Assembly: GCA_038521345.1 (NCBI GenBank)
Contig: JBCBKU010000018.1
Coordinates: 1 to 61,886, forward strand
Source: JBCBKU01 sp038521345
GTDB lineage: Bacteria; Pseudomonadota; Alphaproteobacteria; Rhodobacterales; Rhodobacteraceae
Direction of reading: 5' to 3'
Length of the DNA: 61,886 nt
In this document: positions 32,095 to 41,551 of the stretch, piece after piece
Position numbering within the stretch: the stretch's first letter is position 1
Layout: each line of letters starts with the position of its first letter
Translations under genes and position numbers: made by a program
Notes under the pieces: generated by a model
Databases searched by the model: none
Seen by the model: only the letters and a program-made list of their open reading frames with translations
What the model was told of the DNA's origin: nothing

Positions 32095-34344
32095 CTACTC
32101 GCCTGCGATCCGTGCGCCCGGATTGAACCGGGTATCTTCGGTGATAGTGAACTGGCCACGCTTGAGTTTCTGGATCTTGCCTTGGCGCAGCAATTGCCCA
32201 AACGACCGGAGCCCTGCCTCGCGGGTGAACTCCTCGTTGGTTTCGTAGCTTGCAACACGCTTCATAAGTTGGGGGCGCGAGAAGTGCTTCCGGCCTTCTA
32301 CGAAGGCGGCATAAGCTGCGGCGGCCTCCAACAGATCCGGCAGTTCAGTCGCCCCCATCTTCTCGGCAAATTCCGCGAAGCTCTCGTCAGGTTCGAACAG
32401 GTTCTCGCCGTCGTCGTCGTCTTCGAACGTCGGGATATCCTCTCCGGTGTTGGCAACCGGTGCCAACCGCGCGCTGATCACCCGACGCGGGCGAATCGGA
32501 TTGTCGGACAACGCGTCGTGCGGCGGTTCTTCTTCTGCCCCCTGATCCTCTGCGACACGCAGTTCAGACACCAGCATCAGTGGCTGAGCCTCCTCGGCGG
32601 TGTCCGCATCCTCCCGGGACAGGGATGACCCATCGCCGGCGTCCTGCCGGGCCTGATCTTCCACCGGATCTGGCCGCTTCGGTTCTGTCACAGGTCGCGA
32701 CGGGCGAACGACTTGAGCCAGATCATCGCGGTACCGGCTTTGCTGGGCCGCATCCTCGGCATCCTGACCGTCGCCCTGCTTGAGCAGGCGGTCAGCCTTG
32801 GTCGCAGCGACAGCGGCCTTGAGATGCGCAATTGCCGAGCGGCGGCGCGATCCCTCGCTGTCGTCCATCTTGGAGTTCGTTTCCTCCAAGATCCGGTCGA
32901 ATGCGGGATCCTCAGGCGTTGCCGGAGCTGGCTGTTCATCCAGATTCGAGCGATCATCGTGCGAAGCGATCGCACCGGCGATGGCCGCATCGAGACTCGG
33001 GTCCTTGTCGTCTTCGGTATCGTCGGCCTCAGTTGAAAGATCGCTGTCGTCTTGACCAAATCCAAGGATCTCTTCCTCGGCGAGGTCTTCGACTTCTTCT
33101 TCGGCCGGAACGGCCGGTTCTTCCGGATCCGCAGCGAGAGCGGCGTCGAGGCGCAGCGGCGCTGCGTCGGCTTCGGCCGGTTCTTCATCCTCGTGGGTCT
33201 CTTCATCGATCAGGTCTTCGCCCCAATCCCCAAACGCGGTGTCCTCGTCTTCATTGGTGTCCGACGAAATGTCGTCGTCATCGCCGATAGCCGAAAGCTC
33301 CATGAGAAGCTCGGCTTCGTCCTCTTCCGATAAGGAGGTTTCGGCGGACATATCATTGTTTTCGCGGAGAATTTTCGTTTTAGGTAGGGGGCGCGTGATC
33401 GGAACAACACGATCGTCTTCGGCTTCTTGTGGTCCGACGCCGATTGGTTCGTCGAGGATCAAGTCCTCTTCGGCTTCGAACTCGCCGGAAGCAGACTCCA
33501 GTCCGAAAGCATGCTCTTCATCGGTCTCATCCGTCTCGGCGCCAGCGTCTTCCGCGATCGCGATGGGCTCGTCACCATCCTCCGGGTGGGTTTCTGGCGC
33601 CGCGGAATAGGTCGCGTCGAAAGGCTCGTCGTCTTCGTCCAAATTCGACAATGGGGCGAACTCGGCTGCGACTTCTTCCGCTACTGCGTCGTCTTCGCTT
33701 TCATGCCCGGGTGCCGCTTCTGAGAGGTCGAAGGTGCTGTCACCGCTGTCGCCTTCGACTAAGCTCTTGGCTTCGTCCTCATCATCCCCTGCGAATGCAA
33801 ACGCGTCGGCAGCTTCGAGGTCCTCGGCGGCTAAAAGATCATCTGGAACATCATCGTATGCGGGCAATTCGGTCGCTTCGACGTTGTCGGTCGTGTCCGC
33901 GAGCGCGCCGTCGTCTTCTGCGGGCTCGGCATCGCCGACACTCGCGCCCGCAGCAACACCAGCTGCCGTTGCCGCGGCGCCGGTGGCGACGGCCGAACGC
34001 AGGCGGTCCAGACGTTCTGCGACGGTTTCCGACCGCGGGGCTGGTACGGTTTCCGTGGCGGCTTCGTCGGATTGCTGCGTCGGTTCGCCCGTTACCTGCC
34101 GCAACACGACGCCATTGTCCTCCACCTGTGCCTCGACTCGACGCTGGATCTCGCGTTCGGCGATTCGATGAAGCATTTCGGCATCAGGGGTCGGCGGCTC
34201 CGCTCCGAAATACCGATCGTCGGCGGCCAGATCGCGGAAGTATTCTGCGATTGAGCGCATTGTGGAGAACGGATCGTCGAACCCCTCGAGTGTACAGGAA
34301 AACGTGCCATAAGACACGGTGAGGATCTTGCTCGTACCTACCAT
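32095..34344 (-). CDS. Large acidic low-complexity protein with conserved ends
   Basis: This protein of 749 residues has no signal peptide or membrane segment. The first ~75 residues (SKILTVSYGTFSCTLEGFDD, then AEYFRDLAADDRYFG) and the last ~90 (LPDLLEAAAAYAAFVEGRKH, then SFGQLLRQGKIQKLKRGQF) look folded. The roughly 550 residues between are dominated by Asp, Glu and Ala and are probably disordered. I recall similar proteins across Rhodobacterales without experimental function. The basic C-terminus resembles a winged-helix or DNA-binding module, while the centre could be a scaffold. It is transcribed alone toward the 32050 terminator. Database labels such as lipoprotein or CheA would not fit what is seen. 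Confidence 0.8.
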   Translation of the reverse strand: MVGTSKILTVSYGTFSCTLEGFDDPFSTMRSIAEYFRDLAADDRYFGAEPPTPDAEMLHRIAEREIQRRVEAQVEDNGVVLRQVTGEPTQQSDEAATETVPAPRSETVAERLDRLRSAVATGAAATAAGVAAGASVGDAEPAEDDGALADTTDNVEATELPAYDDVPDDLLAAEDLEAADAFAFAGDDEDEAKSLVEGDSGDSTFDLSEAAPGHESEDDAVAEEVAAEFAPLSNLDEDDEPFDATYSAAPETHPEDGDEPIAIAEDAGAETDETDEEHAFGLESASGEFEAEEDLILDEPIGVGPQEAEDDRVVPITRPLPKTKILRENNDMSAETSLSEEDEAELLMELSAIGDDDDISSDTNEDEDTAFGDWGEDLIDEETHEDEEPAEADAAPLRLDAALAADPEEPAVPAEEEVEDLAEEEILGFGQDDSDLSTEADDTEDDKDPSLDAAIAGAIASHDDRSNLDEQPAPATPEDPAFDRILEETNSKMDDSEGSRRRSAIAHLKAAVAATKADRLLKQGDGQDAEDAAQQSRYRDDLAQVVRPSRPVTEPKRPDPVEDQARQDAGDGSSLSREDADTAEEAQPLMLVSELRVAEDQGAEEEPPHDALSDNPIRPRRVISARLAPVANTGEDIPTFEDDDDGENLFEPDESFAEFAEKMGATELPDLLEAAAAYAAFVEGRKHFSRPQLMKRVASYETNEEFTREAGLRSFGQLLRQGKIQKLKRGQFTITEDTRFNPGARIAGE

Positions 34345-34485
34345 CGATCGATCGCTTTCTGAGCCACTTTGACAACAAGACGTTTACCACGCAGTGGATC
34401 GTAAATAGGAACAGAGTGTGGCAATACAGTGGATTTTATCAGGTGCGGAGCGCGCTTTGTTTCCTGACCGAGCGCAATCGCAAAC

Positions 34486-35151
34486 ATGACACCATTCATT
34501 GTGGACACCGAAAAATCCGTGACGCTCGTGGGCGGGGGCACCGTTACCCCACATGATATTGAGGATTGTTTGACGCGAGCGCCAGTTATTGTGGCGGCTG
34601 ACGGCGGAGCCACGCCGGTCTTGGCGGAAGGGCATGTTCCGGATGCCGTGATCGGTGATCTGGACAGCTTGCCACAATCGGCACGGGCCAAGATTCCGGC
34701 GCGCCGGCTGCATGAAATCACCGACCAAGACACCACGGATTTCGAAAAATGCCTACGCTCAGTGCGGGCTCCACTGATTCTGGGTGCGGGGTTCACCGGG
34801 CAGCGTATCGATCATGAGCTCGCCGTCTACGCGACCCTCGTTCGATCGGGACGACCCTGTATTATCCTCGGCTCGGAAGATATCGTTTTCGCTGCACCGG
34901 ACCGGATTGAGTTCGATCCTGGCATCGGCACGCGCGTATCCCTGTTTCCCATGGCCAGGGTCACAGGTCGGTCCTCAGGTCTATTCTGGTCAATCAACGG
35001 GATCACGTTCTCGCCGGCCGGTCGCGGCGGAACATCAAACCGGGCCACGGGTCCGGTCATGCTTGAGTTTGATGCTCCCGGAATGCTTGTCATTCTGCCA
35101 CGCGCGTGTCTGGATATGGCCATCGACGCACTTAAATCGACGCGGCCCTAG
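34486..35151 (+). CDS. thiN: Thiamine pyrophosphokinase
   Basis: This 221-residue enzyme transfers pyrophosphate from ATP to thiamine. The family motifs are ADGGATPVL near residue 37, IGDLDSLP near residue 55 and QDTTDFEKCL near residue 82; GFTGQRIDHELA follows, and the C-terminal beta domain contains SINGITFSPAGRGGTSN. The length is typical. No TPP riboswitch is visible in the 141 bp upstream. It converges on sdaA with an 18-bp gap. Confidence 0.93.
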   Translation: MTPFIVDTEKSVTLVGGGTVTPHDIEDCLTRAPVIVAADGGATPVLAEGHVPDAVIGDLDSLPQSARAKIPARRLHEITDQDTTDFEKCLRSVRAPLILGAGFTGQRIDHELAVYATLVRSGRPCIILGSEDIVFAAPDRIEFDPGIGTRVSLFPMARVTGRSSGLFWSINGITFSPAGRGGTSNRATGPVMLEFDAPGMLVILPRACLDMAIDALKSTRP

Positions 35152-35169
35152 GCCCTGCCCGCAGGTGGG

Positions 35170-36543
35170 TCAGCAATTCGGAATGTTCACCGCCAGGCCA
35201 CCCAAAGCCGTTTCTTTGTACTTCTCGCTCATATCGGCGCCCGTCTGGCGCATCGTCTCAATCGCGGCGTCAAGAGGAACGAGATGCGTGCCATCCCCCC
35301 GCAGACTGAGCGACGCGGCGGAGACGGCCTTAATTGCGCCAAGACCGTTGCGCTCGATGCAAGGGACCTGGACCAGCCCACGGATCGGATCGCAGGTCAT
35401 GCCCAGATGATGCTCAAGGGCGATCTCAGCTGCATTTTCCACTTGTTCCGGGGTCCCTCCGAGAACCGCGGCCAACCCGGCCGCCGCCATCGCCGAGGCC
35501 GATCCGACTTCGGCCTGGCATCCGCATTCCGCGCCCGAGATCGAAGCGTTGTGTTTGATGAGCCCGCCGATCGCCGCAGCCGTTAAGAAAAACGTATCAA
35601 TGTCCCGCTCGGATGCGTCGGGCACGTGATCCAGCCAGTATCGCACGACGCCTGGAATCACCCCGGCGGCGCCATTGGTGGGCGCCGTTACGACCTGGCC
35701 GCCTGCCGCGTTTTCTTCGTTGACCGCCATGGCGTAGACCGAGATCCAGTCGTTGATCGTGTGCGGTGCGGTCAGGTTGCGGCCACGCTCCGCCAAAAGA
35801 TGCTCGTGGATGCCTTGCGCGCGCCGTTTTACATTAAGGCCGCCAGGCAGCGTACCCGTTTGGTTCAGTCCGTGCTCCATAGAGCGACGCATGACATCCC
35901 AGATCCGCGCGATCCCCCTTGAAAGCGCAGCCTCGGACATGCGCGAGACTTCGTTGCGGCGTTTCAATTCCGCGATCGTGGTGCCTTCAGTGCGACACAT
36001 CGCAAGCATCTCGTCGGCTGACTTGAAGGGATGCGGCACCGGCGGGCCGTCATCGCTATCCGAACCGGCGGCCAGTTCTGCCGCGGTCATCACAAAGCCG
36101 CCACCTACCGAGTAATAGGTCTCGGATAGAATGACATCGCCCTGGGCGTCGAGGGCTTCCAACACCATTCCGTTGGTATGGCCGGGCAGCGGCGGGCCAT
36201 AGTCGAAAACTAGATCGGCGTTCGGATCGAAGACGAGAGGAGCAAGTCCCTCCGGGGACACGCGGTGATGGGTGCGAACGGCGTCGAAAGCCGTATCGGC
36301 GGCCTCGGGATCAAAGGTTTCCGGCAAGAGCCCTGATAGGCCCAGTATTACAGCCCGGTCCGTGGCGTGCCCAACACCTGTGAAGGCCAGTGATCCGTGT
36401 AGCCGGGCGCGTATACCCATTGCGGTGAATGGCAACGTCCGGAGCCGGTCAAGAAACCGCCCGGCGGCCACCATAGGACCCATCGTGTGCGACGAGGATG
36501 GGCCGATGCCGACTTTGAACATGTCGAAGACGCTGAGAAACAT
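35170..36543 (-). CDS. sdaA: L-serine ammonia-lyase (iron-sulfur type)
   Basis: This enzyme of 457 residues deaminates L-serine to pyruvate. The N-terminal beta domain shows GIGPSSSHTMGP (residues 12-23). The catalytic alpha domain has the Cys residues that hold the [4Fe-4S] cluster in SGAECGCQAEVG near residue 342, GMTCDP and VQVPC. It is the single-chain form. No strong Shine-Dalgarno is seen before ATG 36543. It stands alone, and 184 bp separate it from rpiA with nothing recognised. Confidence 0.95.
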   Translation of the reverse strand: MFLSVFDMFKVGIGPSSSHTMGPMVAAGRFLDRLRTLPFTAMGIRARLHGSLAFTGVGHATDRAVILGLSGLLPETFDPEAADTAFDAVRTHHRVSPEGLAPLVFDPNADLVFDYGPPLPGHTNGMVLEALDAQGDVILSETYYSVGGGFVMTAAELAAGSDSDDGPPVPHPFKSADEMLAMCRTEGTTIAELKRRNEVSRMSEAALSRGIARIWDVMRRSMEHGLNQTGTLPGGLNVKRRAQGIHEHLLAERGRNLTAPHTINDWISVYAMAVNEENAAGGQVVTAPTNGAAGVIPGVVRYWLDHVPDASERDIDTFFLTAAAIGGLIKHNASISGAECGCQAEVGSASAMAAAGLAAVLGGTPEQVENAAEIALEHHLGMTCDPIRGLVQVPCIERNGLGAIKAVSAASLSLRGDGTHLVPLDAAIETMRQTGADMSEKYKETALGGLAVNIPNC

Positions 36544-36727
36544 GCTACCGAAGTACAGTCATTTGTAACGTAACCACAGTGGGGAAGCGGCCTTTCTTTG
36601 GCTCCTCGCGACGTGCCATTGCGACGGAGCACCGGAGGTCGGGCCGACGGTCGGAACAAAACCCGCTCGCGCAGCATCGGGCATGCCCCTATAACCCAGT
36701 CGAGCCCCAAAACCGAGGAACGCCGGA

Positions 36728-37516
36728 ATGGCCAAAGCCCTGTCTCCCATCGATGCCGCCAAATACGCAGCCGCACGCAAGGCCTGCGAGTATGTGGAAT
36801 CGGGCATGAAAGTGGGATTGGGCACGGGGTCGACAGCGGCATGGTTGGTGCGGTGTCTTGGAGACATGGTTCGGGAAGACGGTCTTCGCTTGACCGGAGT
36901 GCCGACGTCCAAGCGCACGGCGGATCTTGCGCGGGAGGTAGGGATCGACGTCACGACACTCGACGAAGCGCGATGGCTGGACGTGACAATCGATGGTGCC
37001 GATGAGTTCGATGGAGAGCTGAACCTAATCAAGGGCGGTGGCGGCGCGCTTTTGCACGAGAAAGTTGTGGCAACCGCGTCGGATCGCATGGTGGTCATTG
37101 CCGACAAAACCAAGCAGGTCGAGACCCTTGGCGCCTTTCCCTTGCCGGTCGAGGTGATCCGGTTCGGCTGGCAAACAACGAAAGCGCTGATCGAAGAAAC
37201 GCTGTCCTCGCTGGACGTGTTCGGCCATTCCTCGGTCCTTCGGATGAACGGAGACCAACCCTACGAGACGGACGAAGGTAACTTCATCCTCGATCTGCAC
37301 CTGAAACGGATCGGAAATGCGCGGCAATTCGGAATCGTCGTGAACCAGATCCCCGGTGTCGTAGAGAACGGGCTGTTTATCGATATCTGTGACGTCGTCA
37401 TCGTGGGGCACGGCACCGGCCGGGTCGAGATCCGGGACATTCACACGGGCCGGGTGGAAGAGGACGTTGTTGCATTCGACGACACCGAGAACCTTTTCTC
37501 CGATCTCGCGGAGTGA
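36728..37516 (+). CDS. rpiA: Ribose-5-phosphate isomerase A
   Basis: This enzyme of 262 residues interconverts ribose-5-phosphate and ribulose-5-phosphate. GLGTGSTAAW near residue 31, DGADEFD near residue 86 and KGGGGALLHEK near residue 99 are the phosphate and catalytic motifs. GAGG precedes ATG 36728 at a suitable distance. The gor gene follows 111 bp later on the same strand, a common pairing in Rhodobacterales. The products link the pentose phosphate pathway and NADPH-using glutathione recycling. Confidence 0.97.
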   Translation: MAKALSPIDAAKYAAARKACEYVESGMKVGLGTGSTAAWLVRCLGDMVREDGLRLTGVPTSKRTADLAREVGIDVTTLDEARWLDVTIDGADEFDGELNLIKGGGGALLHEKVVATASDRMVVIADKTKQVETLGAFPLPVEVIRFGWQTTKALIEETLSSLDVFGHSSVLRMNGDQPYETDEGNFILDLHLKRIGNARQFGIVVNQIPGVVENGLFIDICDVVIVGHGTGRVEIRDIHTGRVEEDVVAFDDTENLFSDLAE

Positions 37517-37627
37517 ACCATCCTCGTCAGTGCGCCCGGGAGTTTTCGGATCGATATAGACGGGTGGCGTTGGCCTTCGGTGGACAGTGTGCAATAGAAC
37601 GCCGGCGACATTCGACAGGCGGGATCC

Positions 37628-39097
37628 ATGGCCGGATTTGACTACGACCTTTTCGTGATTGGTGGCGGCTCGGGTGGAGTTCGAGCGGCACGCGTGGCCG
37701 CTGCCACTGGCGCAAGAGTCGCATTGGCCGAGGAAAGCCGGATGGGCGGTACATGCGTCATTCGGGGCTGTGTCCCGAAGAAACTGATGGTTTTCGCGTC
37801 GTCCTACCGTGAGGCATTTCGCGATGCTGGTGATTATGGTTGGGAGGTCTCGTCAGGTGATTTCGACTGGCGGCGTTTCCGCACCAGACTTCATGGTGAA
37901 TTGAACCGGTTGGAAGAGGTGTACCGGTCGCTTTTGAATCAGTCCGGGGTTGCCATATTCGATGCCCGCGCGCGTCTCAACGATCCCCATACAGTGGAGC
38001 TGGCGGACGGGGGCCGTAAAACCGCAAAGCACATTCTTGTCGCGACAGGCGGGCATCCGGTGAGGCCCGACATGCCGAATGCCCATCTGGGGCTCGTCTC
38101 CAACGACATCTTCCTACTGGAAGAACTGCCAAAGTCTATTCTGATCGTTGGCGGCGGCTACATCGCGTGCGAGTTCGCGTGCATCCTCAACGGCCTGGGT
38201 GTCGACGTAACCCAGTACTATCGTGGCGCGCAGATTCTGCGAGGGTTCGACGACGAGGCGCGTGGCCTCGTTGCAGAGGCCATGCGCGAGCAGGGGATCG
38301 ACCTTCATCTCGGAACGAATATCGTGGAATTGCGTCCCGGCGACGATCCTCAGATTGGACTGTCGCAACCAACGGCAAGCGATGCCGGCATGGGTGCGCC
38401 GATCGAGATGACGGGCGAGGCGACAGCCCATTTGGATTCGGGCGCTCAGGCCGGAGGCCCGGTCTGGATCAAGGCCACGAACGGACAAACGCGAACGTAC
38501 GATCAGGTCTTCTTCGCGACGGGCCGTGAACCCAACAGTCGTGACATGGGGCTTGAGAATGCAGGGGTCGAAATCGGGCGGCGTGGCGAGATCGTTGTCG
38601 ACGAATACTCACAGACGGCCGTCCCCTCGATCTATGCGATCGGCGATGTGACGAACCGGATCCAGCTTACCCCTGTCGCCATCCGGGAAGGGATGGCGTT
38701 CGCGGAAACTGTGTTCAAAGGCAATCCGACAAGGCCGGATCATGAACTTGTCCCGTCGGCTGTCTTCACGCAACCGGAACTCGGCACGATTGGCATGACC
38801 GAAGAAGAGGCGCGCGATGTGGAACCGGTTGAGGTGTACTGCACGTCCTTTCGGCCAATGCAGCAGGCCTTCGTCGGGCGGACCGGGCGCGTCCTCATGA
38901 AACTGATTGTGTCAAAGGCCACACGCAAGGTCCTCGGGTGCCACATCGTCTCGGACCATGCGGGAGAAATGATCCAATTGGCCGGCATCGCGGTCAAAAT
39001 GGGAGCGACAAAAGAGGATTTCGACCGGACCGTGGCGGTGCACCCCACGATTTCGGAAGAACTCGTGACAATGAAAGAGCCTGTGCGCACGGCTTGA
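37628..39097 (+). CDS. gor: Glutathione-disulfide reductase, with an internal insertion
   Basis: This flavoenzyme of 489 residues has FAD loop GGGSGGVRAAR near residue 12, redox pair C-x4-C in GGTCVIRGCVPKK near residue 41, NADPH loop GGGYIACEFA near residue 175 and the C-terminal dimer motif HPTISEELV with the catalytic His-Glu. Most bacterial GRs have about 450 residues. The extra length is a segment near residues 240-279 (QIGLSQPTASDAGMGAP onward), low in complexity and lying within the NADPH domain. It is otherwise complete and should be active. Confidence 0.95.
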   Translation: MAGFDYDLFVIGGGSGGVRAARVAAATGARVALAEESRMGGTCVIRGCVPKKLMVFASSYREAFRDAGDYGWEVSSGDFDWRRFRTRLHGELNRLEEVYRSLLNQSGVAIFDARARLNDPHTVELADGGRKTAKHILVATGGHPVRPDMPNAHLGLVSNDIFLLEELPKSILIVGGGYIACEFACILNGLGVDVTQYYRGAQILRGFDDEARGLVAEAMREQGIDLHLGTNIVELRPGDDPQIGLSQPTASDAGMGAPIEMTGEATAHLDSGAQAGGPVWIKATNGQTRTYDQVFFATGREPNSRDMGLENAGVEIGRRGEIVVDEYSQTAVPSIYAIGDVTNRIQLTPVAIREGMAFAETVFKGNPTRPDHELVPSAVFTQPELGTIGMTEEEARDVEPVEVYCTSFRPMQQAFVGRTGRVLMKLIVSKATRKVLGCHIVSDHAGEMIQLAGIAVKMGATKEDFDRTVAVHPTISEELVTMKEPVRTA

Positions 39098-39161
39098 ATT
39101 CGGCCGCGCTGACCACAGGTTTGACAACAACTAAGAAGATGAACCGAAGGGTAAAACTCCG

Positions 39162-40319
39162 ATGGCGAACAACAACGGCGGTCCCTGGGGCGGCGGCGGC
39201 AACCGCGGCAACCAAGGCGGTCCCGGCGGCCGCAACGGTCCGCCAAGGCGGCCAGGCGATAGTCCGCAGATCCCGGAAATCGATGAACTGATGAACAAGG
39301 GCCGCGAGCAGCTCAAGGTGCTTATGGGCGGCCGTGGCGGTGTGGGCGGTGGCCCGAACGGCGGTGACGACCGACCGCCGAACACTCGGGGTACGGTCAT
39401 ATTCGGCCTGATCGCGCTATTGGGTCTTTGGCTTTATGCCTCGTTCTATACGGTTCGACCAGAAGAGCAGTCGGTCGAACTGTTTCTTGGTGAGTTCTCG
39501 TCCATCGGACAGCCGGGCCTGAACTTTGCACCGTGGCCTCTGGTGACGGCCGAAGTCGTTCCGGTCACTCGAGAACAGTCCGAGGATATTGGGCTTGGTC
39601 GTTCCGGTTCGTCCGGCGGCGACGGTCTGATGCTGACAACCGATGAAAACATCGTCGACATCGACTTCCAAGTTGTCTGGAACATCAACGACGCGGCGAA
39701 ATTTCTGTTCAATCTGCGTGATGGACCGCAAACCGTTCGCGCCGTTTCGGAATCGGCCATGCGCGAGATTGTGGCCGGGCGCCAGCTTGCCCCGCTCCTC
39801 AACCGAGACCGCGAGATTGTCGTGCAGGAAGCCCGTGATCTTATCCAGAACACTTTGGACGGATATGAGTCGGGCATCCGGATCGTTCGGGTCACGCTGA
39901 ACAAGGCCGACCCGCCGCGCGAAGTTATCGACGCATTCCGCGAGGTTCAGGCGGCAGAACAGGAGCGTGATCGGCTTGAGCGTCAAGCCGACGCTTACGC
40001 AAACAGGGTGCTCGCTGGTGCCCGTGGTGAGGCGGCGCAGCGTCTCGAAGAGGCTGAAGCGTACCGGGCTCAGGTCGTCAACGAAGCTCAAGGTGAGGCC
40101 AGCCGCTTTTCGGCTGTTCTGACCGAGTACCTCGCGGCACCCGAAGTGACCCGTCGTCGACTTTATATCGAGACACTCGAACGTGTTCTCGGTGATGTCG
40201 ACAAGATCATCCTGGACGAAGGTGCCGGGGCCGGCGGGGGACAGGGCGTGGTGCCCTACCTGCCTCTGAACGAATTGCGCCGCCCGGTGGCGCAGGCACC
40301 GCAATCCGGAGGAAACTAA
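39162..40319 (+). CDS. hflK: FtsH protease regulator HflK
   Basis: This 385-residue inner-membrane SPFH/prohibitin protein forms the HflKC cage around FtsH. Residues 1-75 are Gly-, Asn- and Pro-rich, a single membrane helix follows near residues 76-95 (TVIFGLIALLGLWLYASFYT), then the SPFH domain and a long Ala/Glu coiled coil (residues ~265-330). It is first of hflK-hflC-DUF2065-degP, and hflC starts 1 bp after its stop. Confidence 0.96.
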   Translation: MANNNGGPWGGGGNRGNQGGPGGRNGPPRRPGDSPQIPEIDELMNKGREQLKVLMGGRGGVGGGPNGGDDRPPNTRGTVIFGLIALLGLWLYASFYTVRPEEQSVELFLGEFSSIGQPGLNFAPWPLVTAEVVPVTREQSEDIGLGRSGSSGGDGLMLTTDENIVDIDFQVVWNINDAAKFLFNLRDGPQTVRAVSESAMREIVAGRQLAPLLNRDREIVVQEARDLIQNTLDGYESGIRIVRVTLNKADPPREVIDAFREVQAAEQERDRLERQADAYANRVLAGARGEAAQRLEEAEAYRAQVVNEAQGEASRFSAVLTEYLAAPEVTRRRLYIETLERVLGDVDKIILDEGAGAGGGQGVVPYLPLNELRRPVAQAPQSGGN

Positions 40320-40320
40320 G

Positions 40321-41196
40321 ATGCGCAGGCTTTACATCGGACTGGGTGTCCTAGCCTTAGCCCTGTTCCTTCTCCTGTCGTCGATCTTCATCGTTGATGA
40401 ACGCGAGAAGGCCTTGGTGCTTCAATTCGGTCAGATCCGATCGGTTCAAGAGGAGCCCGGGCTGGCCTTCAAGATTCCCCTGATCCAGGAGGTCGTGCGT
40501 TATGATGACCGGATCCTGTCTCTCGACACGCCCGCCATCGAGGTAACACCCTCGGATGATCGACGGCTGGTCGTTGACGCCTTCGCGCGCTATCGGATCA
40601 ACGACGTGGTTCAGTTCCGTCAGGCGGTGGGCGTCGGCGGTGTCAATCAGGCCGAAGACCGGCTGAGCGATATTCTGAACGACGTGATCCGTGCTGTGCT
40701 AGGTTCGGATGGGGTGACGTCGAACACGATCCTTTCGGAAGAGCGTGCCTCGCTGATGACCCGGATCCGGGTCAGTGCCGATGCGCAGGCCGGGGCGCTT
40801 GGCCTCGACGTGGTGGACGTGCGGCTGAAGCAAACCAACCTGCCCGAGCAGAATCTCGATGCCACTTTCGCGCGGATGCGTGCAGAGCGGGAACGAGAAG
40901 CTGCGGACGAAATCGCCCGAGGCGAAGAAGCCGCGCAGAGGGTGCGAGCCCAGGCCGATCGAACGGTTGTAGAGCTTGTTTCGGAGGCGCAAAAGGAAAG
41001 CGAAATTGTCCGTGGTGAGGCGGATGCCGAACGCAATCGCATCTTTGCACAAGCCTTTGGCGCCGATCCCGATTTCTTTGAATTCTACCGCTCGCTCACG
41101 GCTTACGAGCGGTCGCTTTTGGGCTCGAATTCAACTCTGGTGATTACGCCCGATAGCGAATTCTTTGAGTTCCTGAAGGACGATGGTCTGGACTAA
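40321..41196 (+). CDS. hflC: FtsH protease regulator HflC
   Basis: This 291-residue partner of HflK has an N-terminal membrane anchor (residues 4-24, ending IFIVDEREKALVLQFGQI), an SPFH domain and a coiled coil rich in Arg, Glu and Ala between about 180 and 245. The C-terminal tail FFEFYRSLTAYERSL is characteristic. Its stop overlaps the start of the DUF2065 gene (TAATG). Confidence 0.96.
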   Translation: MRRLYIGLGVLALALFLLLSSIFIVDEREKALVLQFGQIRSVQEEPGLAFKIPLIQEVVRYDDRILSLDTPAIEVTPSDDRRLVVDAFARYRINDVVQFRQAVGVGGVNQAEDRLSDILNDVIRAVLGSDGVTSNTILSEERASLMTRIRVSADAQAGALGLDVVDVRLKQTNLPEQNLDATFARMRAEREREAADEIARGEEAAQRVRAQADRTVVELVSEAQKESEIVRGEADAERNRIFAQAFGADPDFFEFYRSLTAYERSLLGSNSTLVITPDSEFFEFLKDDGLD

Positions 41197-41393
41197 TGGG
41201 TTGGGTCCTTCTCGGACTTGGTCTCTTGCTTGTTGTGGAGGGGCTGGTGCTTGCACTAGCCCCCTCCCGCATCGAGGACGTGCTTGAACTGCTGCGTCGG
41301 CTACCCGTCGATGTCCGGCGTCTGATTGGCCTGACTGCTGTCTCGGTCGGCGTTATCCTAGTTTGGATCGCTCGAATGGCCGGTGTTGGATAG
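41196..41393 (+). CDS. DUF2065 family protein (YjeT-like)
   Basis: This 65-residue protein consists of two membrane helices (residues 2-20 and 46-62) separated by an amphipathic RIEDVLELLRRLPVDVRR segment. It matches the small YjeT/DUF2065 family linked genetically to hflC in many proteobacteria. Translation is probably coupled to hflC. A role with HflKC-FtsH is suggested only by context. Confidence 0.85.
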   Translation: MGWVLLGLGLLLVVEGLVLALAPSRIEDVLELLRRLPVDVRRLIGLTAVSVGVILVWIARMAGVG

Positions 41394-41479
41394 GTATCAC
41401 GCTGTCCGATCTGGGCAACATTCCCGATGTTTCGAGCCGCTCACGTCGAGTTTACAAATCGCGAGTGGCCTTCCGGTTG

Positions 41480-41507
41480 TGATCTTGCCGACCTATCTTT
41501 CATTAAG
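41480..41507 (+). promoter_or_regulatory. Possible ECF (RpoE-like) promoter before degP
   Basis: TGATCT at 41480-41485 is followed 18 bases later by TAAG (41504-41507). This resembles the -35/-10 of Rhodobacter RpoE (TGATC and TAAGA type). The following start is 45 bp away. A sigma-32 reading of the same bases is also possible. Envelope-stress induction of degP would be expected on either view. Confidence 0.35.
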
Positions 41508-41551
41508 TTCGTAGACATCGACCCTGTTGAGGCGGGGATCAATCAAAGTGC

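Noticed and set aside
33429..34322. Arg-rich plus-strand frame opposite the acidic protein
   Set aside because: Its Arg-rich composition is the complement of the Asp/Glu/Ala codons on the other strand.
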